Part shown: in pieces, positions 1-11,900 of the stretch
Numbering within the stretch: position 1 is the first letter of the stretch
Layout: each line of letters opens with the position of its first letter
Source of the DNA: Todiramphus chloris collaris
Taxonomy: Eukaryota > Chordata > Aves > Coraciiformes > Alcedinidae
NCBI GenBank assembly: GCA_025345505.1
Contig: JANVCC010000076.1
Location: 11,851,832 to 11,915,831, forward strand
Length of the DNA: 64,000 nucleotides
Direction of reading: 5' to 3'
The notes under the pieces: model-generated
Told to the model about the DNA's origin: nothing
The model's database searches: none
The model's input: the letters and a program-made list of their open reading frames with translations, nothing else
Position numbers and translations under genes: made by a program

Positions 1-2400
1 GAAAGGAACAAAATTAAGGCAGGACAATTTTCATTCTCTTAATTCCTACGTTTTCCTGCCTATTGCCACTTTAATGTCCTTTCAAAACAGAATTTATGAA
101 TGTAATTCCATTACAGACTTTGTAAAAGCAAAACGAAGGAGGGTACAAATTTAACCTCATCTGTGCATATTTTAACACTGACAAAGCAATGTATTTTCTC
201 TACTTCAGGAATGGTGAAAACCTGTTTTGGCTGTTACTCAAAAATCTGAGCCAGGCACCTAGCACAGAAAATTTCAGCCCAAACTGCTAAAGCTCAAGAA
301 AATCACAGGGAAAATAAAACAATCTTCTAATACAAAGGCACAATTATGAATCCCCCCTTCCACAATATTTCCATCTATTGTCCTGGGGTTTTTAATAGTA
401 TATGAATAGCAATTTTGTGAAATATCACATTTAGACATTCTAAAGCCCATAAAAAATGCCAGACCTTTATGTATTCTAGGAGTCGTTCATTCCACTCTAT
501 CCACTACTGGAAAACTACCCTCAGTGACAAAGCATGAGAGACTCCTGTGTATTCTCCCCGTTTGGAAGCTCTTCCACACATTGGTCTTTCAGACTAGTTA
601 GTTTTGATCTGATGCTGCAGAATTTGGGAGATGTTAAGAAACCTCTTATTACAGAGTAAATCGAGCCTAGTGATTTGTCCATGAAAGGGCTTCAGGGCTG
701 GCGGCGTGCTGAGCCTGGCTGTCTCCAGGGTGCACAAGCAGAGGAAACCTGCTGAGCCTCCTGCCCCACCGCTGCCCCAGAGTATGACCTAACATTTGGT
801 TGCTGTGATCCCATTCAACTGCTGAAAGGAGGAATGCCTTCCAGCCGGTGCGAATGTCTTCCTGCAGGTGTGTGCACTGGCACTCCATCCAAGGGCAACA
901 CCTGCATGTTTGCTGCCAGTCTTTACGTGTGGTGGGAGCACTGCTGCCTCAGGAGTGTGCTGAACAGGAGCCCTAAGGTATGTGCCCCAAGCCTACTTCA
1001 GAGTGAGCATCCCCCTGAAACGCTTTTCTCCCTCTCCCCCTTCTCCCAGCAGCTTGCTCAGCTCAGCACCCACTCTGTGGCTCACACGTGCTGCTCGGAG
1101 AAGCCCCATGCTGCCAGAGGTGCTTTGCAAATGTTGTAGCAAACGTTTGCCTGGCAGGGGTAAAAGAAGGGGCAGAGCTCAGTTTGATTTCAGGCTGTGA
1201 AAGAGCAGGAAGGGGCCCATGTCCCAGGGAAAAGGAGGTTACAGTGATGGGAGGGCAACAACTGTCCCAGGGAACATGGGGACATACTCACTTTGAGAGC
1301 TGGCCAAAGGAAGGGAAAAGCAGGGGGACAGAATATGAGCTCTCACAACAAATGAGGAGGCCTGCCAGCGGATTCCATCGCAGGACAGCGCATTGAAAAC
1401 GCAAAGCACAAGGAACTATGAAAGAACAAGAAGCTTTGTGCTTTGTATGAACGCTAAGGTTCATATTAATAACATCCTTTCTAAGTTGCAGGTTGGTTTT
1501 AGTAACACACTGGTGTGCACAATGATGAACAGGATCACGGGCCAGACTTTGGTCAAAGAAACCCTCAGGTATCGGGAGAAGGGGCACCTTGGAAAGGCGA
1601 TGGAAAATTTCTACACAGTCTGCCCAAACAGTTCAGCTCGTGTGTTTTCATTTGCTTGCATTTAAACACCAGAATTAGTATGGCAGATATGAACCCACTG
1701 CTGTTAAACTGCAAAGCAATTTCCTGGAAGTGCTGTAGCTGAAGGAAAGTAATTTACACCACAAAGAGTAGTTAAACTGTAATTAAAGTCGCTAGAAAGT
1801 CATTGCAATGAACAACTGTTTCAAGCAACGCCAGAAGTACCAAGGTCCTTTGCTTCCATGGGTAGAGACAGTTTTGTTTCTCCATGTCCCATTGCTCCTG
1901 TAACGGGATAGTTGTACAATATGTGTTCTTTTAGACCACCGTTAATGTGTTTGTATTTTACCTTTCCTGCCAGGCCTTGGGGAAACAAGAATAGGCAGCG
2001 CACACTGGGGGCAGCACTCGCACTGTGGCCCAGTGCCTCATCTTGGAGCTGTATCCAGCTGGGCATAAAGCACCCATCCCCCAGAGTGTCAAACGCACAG
2101 CTGGAGACAGAGATTCAGGAACGTTTCCCCCCCTGTGATCTGAGCCAAAGGTGGTGCGATTTTATTAATAAAATTGAAAAAAAAACATTTAGTTTCTTAA
2201 TTTCAATACAGCACATATATACTGAAGGCAAGGACATCAGTCAAGAAAATTGTGCTTTCTACACAAAATATAAAATGGATAGATATTGAGAAACTCATGA
2301 AGGCAAAATGAGAGCTTGAGAAAATTTTGCTTTCGAGCCCGAGCAACACCAAGGGCAAATGTGAAGTCGGGCCCCTACGCATCGCCATGTGTTCTCCGTC
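1..2400. other. Upstream non-coding region
   Basis: I see no convincing gene in this stretch. Open frames reach 125 codons at most, overlap each other on both strands and match no family I know. From remembered vertebrate gene order, TRIM2 lies upstream of MND1 on the same strand, so part of this stretch could be its 3' UTR or flank. AATAAA hexamers occur near 314 and 2168, but nothing links them to a transcript. No transposable element was recognised. Confidence 0.5.
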
Positions 2401-2990
2401 ACTCGAACCACGTGGAACTCCTTCTGGTTCGGCAAAGCTGCTTTAGAAGAACGCAGGGCTCGATTCCACGGCTGACTGCACGAGGTATAAAGAGCAGAAC
2501 ACAGCTTTGCGCATCCGCTTTTCTTAGGAGCAACAAGCAGCCGCTTCCGCGCCCCTGGGCACCCTGGGGACCCCGCCTCCCGCCGTCAGTGCCCGCGGGG
2601 CGGAGCGGAGCGGGGCGGGCGGCAGGCGGCAGGCGGCGCTGCGGTCCGCGCAGGCGGCCTCCCGGCGGCTTTTCTGTCTCCCGCTGGCGCCGAAATCAAA
2701 CCCCGCGGCTCGCCCGCCCCGGAGGCGACATGGTAAGCGGGCGGCCGCGCCGACTGCTCTCTTATCTCTCTCTTCTCCCGCGCTCGTTGGCGGCTTGAGC
2801 CGCGGTGCCGTGCCTGGGCCGGGCTGTTGCTGAGGCTGCGGGGCTGCTGAGGGAGCCGGGGGCTGAGGGGAGGGGGCGGAGCGAGGCCCCGCGGCCGCGG
2901 AGGTGGAGCGGCGGGGAGTGCGCTGCCTCCGCTGAGCCCGCCTCGCTAGCGGCTCCAGGGCTCCCCGTCCCCCTCCTCCCGGCTCTAATC
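2400..2990 (+). promoter_or_regulatory. MND1: MND1 CpG-island promoter region
   Basis: Sequence changes abruptly from AT-rich to strongly GC- and CpG-rich from about 2530 to 2990, spanning the start codon at 2730. Visible elements are a palindromic E-box CACGTG (2409-2414), a TATA-like TATAAAG (2485-2491), a TCCCGCC E2F-type site (2578-2584), and two GC boxes GGGGCGG (2597-2603) and GGGGCGGG (2612-2619), followed by a short GGCGGCA-type repeat. Position and composition indicate the MND1 promoter. The transcription start cannot be placed: use of the TATA-like box would put it near 2515, while an ordinary CpG-island start would be closer to the GC boxes. Confidence 0.8.
2730..2732 (+). CDS. MND1: MND1 coding exon 1 (start codon only)
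   Basis: The ATG sits at the very end of exon 1 and is followed directly by the donor GTAAGC at 2733. Exon 2 supplies SKKKG in frame, matching the MND1 N-terminus. The base at -3 is G, a fair initiation context, and +4 becomes T after splicing. The 5' UTR lies upstream in the CpG island and its start is not visible. Exon 1 cannot be found by an ORF search because it codes only for Met. Confidence 0.88.
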
Positions 2991-5900
2991 CTTTTTAACA
3001 TGCTGATCCCGGGGTAAACAGCTGTGATGTCAGTGCTGACGCAGGGCATCGCTGGTTGAAACAGAAGGGAGAAGACTTAAAAATATTAATAGTGCTTTTT
3101 TCTTTTTTTTTTCAATAGAATACTGAATTGCTTCCATTCATAGCTGGGTGTTGCTGTCGCTGCGTAAGCTGGTTATTAAATGTATTTTTCAGAATGTGAA
3201 ACAATCTGCCCCTTTTGCTCTCGATGCACGTTTCAAATGTTATGCTGCCCTAACGTGTGAGTCTTCCAAGAAGGAAGCAGCAGTTAAGAAGTAAAAAATG
3301 ATATTGACTCCCTTCTGTTAGAAACCCATGTCATTTCTCAATGCACCATGGTAGCAGAATCTCACTTCCATCAACTAAAGGGCAATGATAATTTATATTT
3401 TTTTAAGGGAGACATTTTTCTGCTGACACTGTTTTGCTCTTTCCCCCTTTCAGTTTCCTTTAGGCACCTGCAGCAGTGCAGGGTCTTGCAGCTTGTGGGG
3501 CAAGGGTAAACATACCTGATTGCTTTTGGCTTGTTGGGGACTATGCTCAGTGCTATTAAGACACTGCGAATTCTCTGTGAAATATTTTCAATCCTAATTT
3601 TACAAGAGGCGTATCAAAACGGTGTCTGTGAAAGTGATCAGAGGAGAGCAGTTCTCAGGTTTGTGTTACTGGTAGGAGGTTCTGAGTCGTCACTTCTGTT
3701 TATTGCTTCTATTTCAATGTATGTTATTTGCTCCTTGGTCAAACAACTGAGCAGAAAGGGAATAAAAGAAACACAGTTCTTAAAACGTGGACTTGAAATT
3801 AGAAGATTGGGTAGGAAATTTGAAGGAAGATGTAGTACCTCAAAATGCACTTCATCTCCTTAAAAAGACTGTAAATGGCCTACATCTCACGCTAGTGTCT
3901 CTAAATCACAAGACTAAAAAAAGATTCTAAATAAACCCCCCCAGAAGATGTTCCTTCTTACCTTTTTAAGGACTATTAAACATTTGTGCAAGTTGCTGAA
4001 AATTGGTATGCATACACATTTTTAGTCTAGTGAGATAGAGCAAGGAACTGTTTGGTTATGCCAAGAAACACTAAGGCTTGAGCTGTACTGGGTTGTGTAG
4101 AAGGTCAGCTCCAGACTTATAGGTCCTTCAGTTTAAATAGATTGCAGGTGGATTAGCTTATTTGGGAAGAAGTAATTTGTCTGAAAGTCTGGGGTTACTG
4201 GTGAAGTATTTTAAAGGATGCAGATGTAACTTGGAGGTAAAGGGATGTGAATTCTGAGCAGATGTTAATTATTCAAATGACTGAATGTGTTGGCATTTTT
4301 TTTTTTTTTCCTAGTCCAAGAAAAAGGGTCTGAGCTTTGAGGAGAAGAGAGCTCGCATGATGGAGATCTTTTTTGAAACCGTAAGTAACCTGTAATGGTC
4401 CTGCATTTACATCAGTGGGAAAACAGACACTAAAAGGAGCTTAACTGTACACAAACTCTGTATATGCCACTATGCATTTCACTGATGCCTTGAGAGCTTG
4501 GTTCATGTAGCTTCAGATCGGGTGGCTCGTCCCCAGATGGAGCCAAGGCATGAAGATTCACAGGTGGTGTGAAAGGCTTTGTGTGCTCCTTATTCAAATC
4601 TTCTCACTCGGAGCCTGTTACCATAAGAGCAAGAGATCAGGAAGTATCTCACTGCATGTAATGGGAGGAGGAAGAAACCTGAGTGTTAGAATAAGTTGAG
4701 AATGGATCTGTAAGAGATCCCTGGGGTGAAGAAACCCAGAGATCCAAAAGCAGAGCTACAATTATATTGGTGATGTAATTCATGATGTTTCACCTATTAC
4801 TCAGATTACTGTGACATTTGAGTACTTGAGCAATGTGGTGCCTCTGGTGCTGACAATCTAACCTGCGCTAAGGGGTTTACAGTCTAACTTGGGACAAAAT
4901 ATTGACCAAAGAAAAGAAGGGGGCTTGTTACAAGAATAAAAATAAAATAATTTCTTTAATTCTCAGAACGTTCTGACTCTGAGGGATATGCAGCCTCTTT
5001 CCCTAGCAAAACAGAAACATGCAGTGTATTTCCTATTTGCCTTTTTTGGCATTGGCTTAGTGTAAATAGCACTCAGGCTTACATGATGCTGGCATTTGGA
5101 GCTAAAGTGTCTTTTATGTTTTGCACAGAAAGACGTGTTTCAGCTGAAGGATATAGAGAAGATTGCTCCAAAAGAAAAAGGAATTAGTAAGTGTTTACAG
5201 AAGTTATTTGTCATGAGCTATTAATTGGTTTTGGGACAGGCCATACAGTTTAAATGTTCTTGGATACAATTTTAGATTTGTGGTTGTGATAATGGGAAAA
5301 ATAGCTAGAAGGAGAATCTGTTCAATGGCAGGGCTGTAGTGCTGAAAGTGACATCAGCAGCATACTCCTGCCCTGGTTTGCTCATGTTTGTCACTTACAT
5401 TAGGTGTTGGGGCCAAAATGAGAGCCTATTAAAATGCCACAGCTAACTCCAAGCTAACCACTAAAACATGGGAAGGAGTTCTTCCTAGGCTCTGGGATGT
5501 GTGACTTGCAGTGACTTTCAGTCTATGAAATGGTTATGTGTACTCCAGTAGTGAACAGAGGATTTAAGTATCTGTCTGCAATGTCACAAATATCTTAAAA
5601 TGCTGGTTCAGGTGTAGGCAGTCAGTGTTCTGTGGAGCTTTTCCCTCCCTAAAATGACTGGGTGAGGTTTGTCTTTTCAATGAAAAGCCTTCTTGATGAA
5701 ATCCATTAGTTTAGGATTAGGTCCCAGAAGGTTTACTGTATGCTGTTGATTTGCTTTGCACGTTCCTTCTATGTTCATTGACAAAGGGGGGACAAAGTGT
5801 AACGTTTGTGTGGTTGCCACTATCCTTGACTAGAATATCTTTCTGGGACTGCAAGAGGAAATGAACTTGTTGAAGAACTGCAGACATAGGTGAATATTGC

Positions 5901-8900
5901 AAAGCAGTGTTTTTCAGTTATGTCAACCGAGGCACTCAAGAGGCCTCTGAAGAGGTGCAGTGCTGTCTTGATTGATTTGTTAATGCACGTGTTTAAGTGT
6001 AATTTGCAGGAAGAGGATGCAAAACAGTAAACATAAGCAGTGGAATTTTGTATTTAAAAATCTGGACTGTAGAGTTTCTAAGACCATTAACACCTTTGAA
6101 TAGTCCAAATTCATCCTGTGCTGCATAGAAAGGCATTTAGCCACCCAACCCGGGCTCCACTTCCTCCAAAAAGAAAAACATCTTGCCCCTGGAAACACCC
6201 CATACTGGCATCCAGCCTATAGCTTCCAAAAGATTGGATGTTCCTGATCCCAGATCCCCTTTAGACTTGAAATTGAAAGTCAGACACTGAAAACCATAAA
6301 GTAGTCTTTACGTCTGCAACGCTTGAGGATGATAGTAAGTACTTTGCTTTGTTGAACAGGTATCATTTTTTAAATGTTGAATTATACCATGTTTCCTAGA
6401 AAATGAACATTTATGTTCAGAAATGTTTTGGATCCTTCTGACTGCAGATGACTTTCTGTACTGGAACTGAATGTCATCAAAAGTACAACCTGCACCTCCT
6501 GAGTCTGTAGACAGATGGCTTTAGTGCCTGCGCTGCTGTTAAATGCTTTGATAAGCATTACAAAGTGAAATATAACTACACTTCTCATCAAGAAATTATA
6601 AATTAATCCATATTAGAATTAAGATTGCAAGACAGATTCTCAAGTACCCTCTCATGAGTTTGTTATGATATTGTACTGTAACATGCATGTATGTTTTATG
6701 ATACTCATGATCAGTGTTTTGCAAACATCTGGTAGCAATCTGTACAGAATAGCAGCAGCCTTTATGTATAAACTGCTGGTTTCAAAGAGATTCATCCCTT
6801 CAAGTGAAGCATCAGGCATGGTATCCTCTTGAAACTTTCCAGCTAACTGACATTACAGTAAAATATTCATACAGATGATTGTAGATGATGGCTTATGCTA
6901 TTCATCATTTTCCATAGTTGAGCTGCTATGCAGCAATAACTTGATATTTTTGCTTTTGTTAGCCTCGATGTCAGTGAAAGAGATTCTGCAAAGCTTAGTG
7001 GACGATGGCATGGTGGACACTGATAGAATTGGAACTTCCAATTATTTTTGGGCTTTTCCAAGTAAAGCTCTTCATGCCAGGAAGCGTAAATTGGAAGAAT
7101 TGGAGTCTCAGGTAAATCTATTTTAAGGAAAGTACTTGTTTACCTGAATGTGTTTGCTTTTTTCTTATACCCCCTTGTCATTCTTGTTCATATTGCACTC
7201 TCTCACATGTGCATATGTATGTGTGCACACAGATTTTACTGTAGGATTCAGCTGGCACATGTGGTACAGCATTCTCATTGTATGGCTGTCACATCAGAAA
7301 AGCTTTGGAGGTTGTCCTTGTTGAAGCTTGAGAAGACTTCTTGTCTGCTTGCTCTGAAAGCATGTTACTGATGATGCAGAACATCATTTAAGGACTTCCT
7401 CTAAATATTTAGGCAGCATATGATTCTGTGTCTCTTATACAATGTAGTCCATCATGTGGTAATGATCTCAAAGCCGTAAGAGGGCTGAAATGCATAACCC
7501 AAGTATATGTGGCAGTGGTTTCTACTTATGGCCATTGTGCTTTCCTCTCTGCTTTTATCAGTAGCTTAATTGCTGAGCACTTGCATAATCCCATATTGCA
7601 GTTTTATTAGGAGAGAAGAGCAAATTGGTCATGATCTTCTGCAGAAGAGCAAGGAATCTTTTGTTGAAACATTGCGGTTCTATTGATCTAGTTCTTTCCT
7701 ACTTTTTAGGAACTGTCTTTCTTGCTTCTTTTAATCAAAGTGGGAAAGCATCTATTCATCAGTTTCTCTGGAACTGATCTATGTGTATGATAGCAAGATC
7801 AATAAACTAGCTTTATGGTCTTACTGCACCACAACACTGACAGCATTTCCCATGCTTATTTATCATTAATTCCATTCATCAAAGAATCATTTTAATGAAT
7901 GCAAAATTATTATTAGCATCTGAACAATTTACAGACATTATTTTCTTAGGACATAGCTCTGGTATTATCACCATCTTATGTACAGTGTTGTCAACTTCAG
8001 CTACTTCGTTAAAACTCCAGATTAGTTGTATAAAAACATGCTTATTTTTTTTTCACCCATCTTGAATTGAAAAAGTAGTTTGTGAATCTGAAGACTGTTC
8101 ACGGAAGCAGATTAAACAGCCTGATCACTGTAGTTGAAATTGCTTTTTTATGCATGGCTTGGTCATTACTAAACTGAAAGAGTCCAGTCTACTGTTCTGT
8201 TTTCACCAACATAAGATAATTTCCCTTTGCCCTGAACATTTTCCTTCCTGGCCTGGGTGCTCTAGATGGCTGTCCAAAGGTATTTTGTGTGGCTGCTTGT
8301 GTGGATCTGGCAGAGGGAGAATAGTACTGCTACTCTGTCACATGCCTTGTGTTTGCTGCAATTTTCAAAATCTAGAGTAAGATTTGCTAAAACTTTCTAT
8401 TCCTTTCTTCTTATTCACTAATTCCTGTCATTTTTATGAGCCAGTGATGCCTTCAGGGGTCTGTGTCAGTAAGAAGGAGGTACTGCAGTCCTTCATTAAC
8501 TGGAACTGTGTATTGGCAACCTTTCAGGCAGGTGCTTTGGATGAACTGGAAAGTGCCACTTGAGATAGCTCTTGTGCTACTGAATGGGTCATCAAAATGA
8601 TCGACTCTTTAACTTCAGGCTCTGCTACAGACTTGCTCTATGTTTTTTAGTGACTTTCTAGGCACCTCAGATGACCTATTCATGTCACAGATATAAACTG
8701 TACCTTGTGTGTTCCGAGACTTCGTTAATATTAGTTGTCCCACAGACAATTTTGTCTGCTTCTTTACTGCCTTTGTTTTCAGAACTCCAATTAATTCAGA
8801 CATTAAAAAGCTTCCTTGATTTAGCTGGATATGCTTGTAGTATTTTCAGGCATGGACTTTGGCATGACTGGGCTTAAATTTGTTTTTACTGACCTACACT

Positions 8901-11900
8901 ACCTGTTTTTACTCCTACACTAGTGAGGTTGCATTTGTATGAAATGAGATCAGTTTAACTCTGCACTGACTTGGAACTGAGTTTCCTAGTGAAGTTACTC
9001 AATTTATTAGTATATTCAAACAAGTTTTAAACTAGGCTACTTACTCTGCCAGGACATAAATGCCAGCTAAGCAATTCAACAAATACATGTGAAAACTCCT
9101 GCTCTGTTCACCAAACAACCTGCTGCCACTGTTTTGTTGAATGCAGATGATTTGCTCTTAGATACGTTCTGGTTTTGCTCATGCTTCATATTATTGTCAA
9201 GTAATTGAATGAAGGAGTTGGTATTTGTTGTCTTTCCTCTTGGGCCCAGTCCCATCATGAATTTTAAAGATAATTGATCAAGCGGGTCTCTGGCATATCC
9301 TCATGAATGCTTTCTTTGGAATGTCTTGCAGAATCTGCCTAAAGTGCTCCACCATAAGTATCCGGGGATTATCTACAAGCATATGCTCTACTGCTTTAAA
9401 TGTGCTGTTACATTATTAAACACAAAGCCATCTATTAGTATGGCATTATAATAGACATGTAGTTATTGTATTGCGATGTTATGTTATGGATATTTCTGTG
9501 TAGGGGATAAACTATGCTGATGCATACAATTTTGCAATAGAAAACTGTTCCAGTTGAAAGAATTTTGTTATCAGACCCAAGTCCTTCTCCTAAAATAGGA
9601 GCTTATTGGTGTAAGAGCTCTCTTTAGACCCTATTAAGAGTCCTTAAACATACTTATATTCATTACTTTGCTTCTCCGATGAGAATGGAAAGGTTTCAGC
9701 ATTTCAGGGAAATAATAAACAGCTGAAAATAACTTCTCTGTTGACGCAGGCAGCAGAAAGGTGGCATTTTCAATGCATAGCTCTCTGAACATTTTTACAA
9801 GATGGTAACATATTGTGCCTCTGAGTTCAAATTAGCCATTCCAGCATTTGTATTCTTGATGTGAACACACACGGGTTTTCTTAAGGCTTTCGAAAAGCAG
9901 TCACCGAGTATCACAAAACTTCTTGTCAGAACATGCAAAGCAGAGGAAAAAAGTGAGCTGTTGTACCATTTTTGTTGCACGCTGCCTGCCTTTGATCCTT
10001 CCCATATACAGCTTTTGGCATGCTGAGAGACGTGTTTTCTTTCTGTGTCTTGTCCAGATCACTTGTTAACTGCGTGAGCTGGTCTCTTTCTTCAGCAGTT
10101 AAAAGCCAGACACAAGCTGCCTTACTCAAAGCACAAGTTTAAAAATCTAGCAGTTCAGCTCATACTGTGATTAAGGCTTTTCAGGAGAAGACAGCATCTT
10201 TGTTTGCTAAGGGCGTGGGTAGGTATCAGAGGGAAAGGGCTGATCCCAAATGCTGAACTGAAACATTTGCAAATAACGTGGAGAAACAGAACAAGCTTCT
10301 CTGTGGTGCAGATTCTCCTGTTAATTCATAGCGCTGAGGCTTGCGTTTCACAAGTTGAGCCTGCTACAGGACCTTCTGCCAGCATACGTTGGTACTTCAG
10401 AATGGTTTAGTCAAGTTGCTTGTAGCTCTCTGCATCTTACAGAGCTTGTGATGGTGGGGAGCCTGATTTAGAAAGTGTTCTTGAAAAGAATTTTTTGCTT
10501 CGGGTTCTTTAGTGGTTGTTGAGCCGCACCCCAACTTAAAGACTCAGTAGCAAAGAAGTCTGACTCCATATGCATCATCAAAACCAAGCCAGTTTTGTCT
10601 GGATGTTGAAAGTTTGTTGGTTGTTTTTTGTTTGGGTTTTTTTTTTTTTTTTTTTTCTCTGATAGCTCACAGAGTAAGAATTGCTGAGTAGATCCCTATG
10701 GATTTCGTATTGATTTGTTTTGCTGTGGCATTGCAGCTCGTAAAGGTTTGTGCCTTCTGCTGGATGCTTGCTCTTCACCTCTTGGTTATGTTTATGCAGC
10801 TGTGAATTGGAACACTGAAAAAGTAAAAGATGCTGGAAGTTGTGTTTTGGTTAGGTGGGTTTATAGTTGCATCTGTACATCTATGAGATGGTAAAACTAG
10901 AGCAAGGATCTGGATTGCAAAGTATTGTTTTAACAAGGTTTATAAGTGGAGAAATATTTAATGGAACTCCACCTTTGTTGAGAGAACTGAGAACTTTACT
11001 GAGTGGGTGATTTTCTTTTTTCATAAGGTGAAAGGATGTGGTTTTATTCTTTATCATTATTTTTCTGGTATTCAGGTTCTGAAGTTTTGAATTAAGTGTG
11101 ATCAATTATATTTCAACAAAATGTGATGTTTATTTGTGGCATGACAGTACTGGAAACTTAGGGTTTTTATTAAACTAAAGGAGAATTTGACCTATGCAGT
11201 GTAAGCAGAAAGATCCTAATTTATTGATGATTGTACAGCGTTGATTGTATTTTTGTTTTTCTTTCATTTACATCTTTGGTAAAACACTTGTAGCTGTGCT
11301 GTTTTAGATAAGGTTAATTAATGCTTGTTTGCACTTTGCTTTATAGTGGCTTGAATGAAGTATTAACTAACTAGTAACAGTGAGGCCTGTTTCACACAAG
11401 GGCTAACGAGCCTGCAGACCACAACACTCAGAAGCCATAAGGAGTGTCCCATCTTTCCAGCATATTGCCTGCCATAGCCAGGGTGACGAGGGGATCTCAC
11501 CTGGAGTACCATGAGAAATATAATTCAGTGGTTTGGGGAAACAACCAGTTCACTTTGTTTCCCTGGTCTGGTTTTGTGACAGTTTATTTGACTGTTTGGT
11601 TCAAAACTGTTCATTTCACCAATTTATTGTCAATTGTTGCCTTATTTCTCATCATGTTGCTTTCTTCTGGGTTATTCTTTTGCATTCTTAGGCCTTGCAA
11701 GGGAAAGTTTAACAGCAAACAATGTTATGTGGTGTCACCTTCTAATGCAACAAAAATGAAACAGAATCTTTTTAGAGCAAGATGCGGAGTGGACTTTTTA
11801 TGCTGTTCCCTGTGCTTGCTTTAAGATATATGTGAGCAACAGAGACCTGGGGAGGGTTTCTGTCTTTTCCTTATTCTCCCACTAAGCATTGCGTTGGAAC

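Noticed and set aside
6875-7126. 83-codon open frame starting in intron 3 as a separate gene
   Set aside because: It is MND1 exon 4 read through its intronic flanks. The splice sites at 6961-6962 and 7112 and the protein family define the real edges.
11465-11545. Possible CR1 remnant (GGGATCTCACCTGGAGTACC)
   Set aside because: One block resembles CR1 (CTCACCTGGAGTAC) but the flanks do not continue the match. Too short to call.
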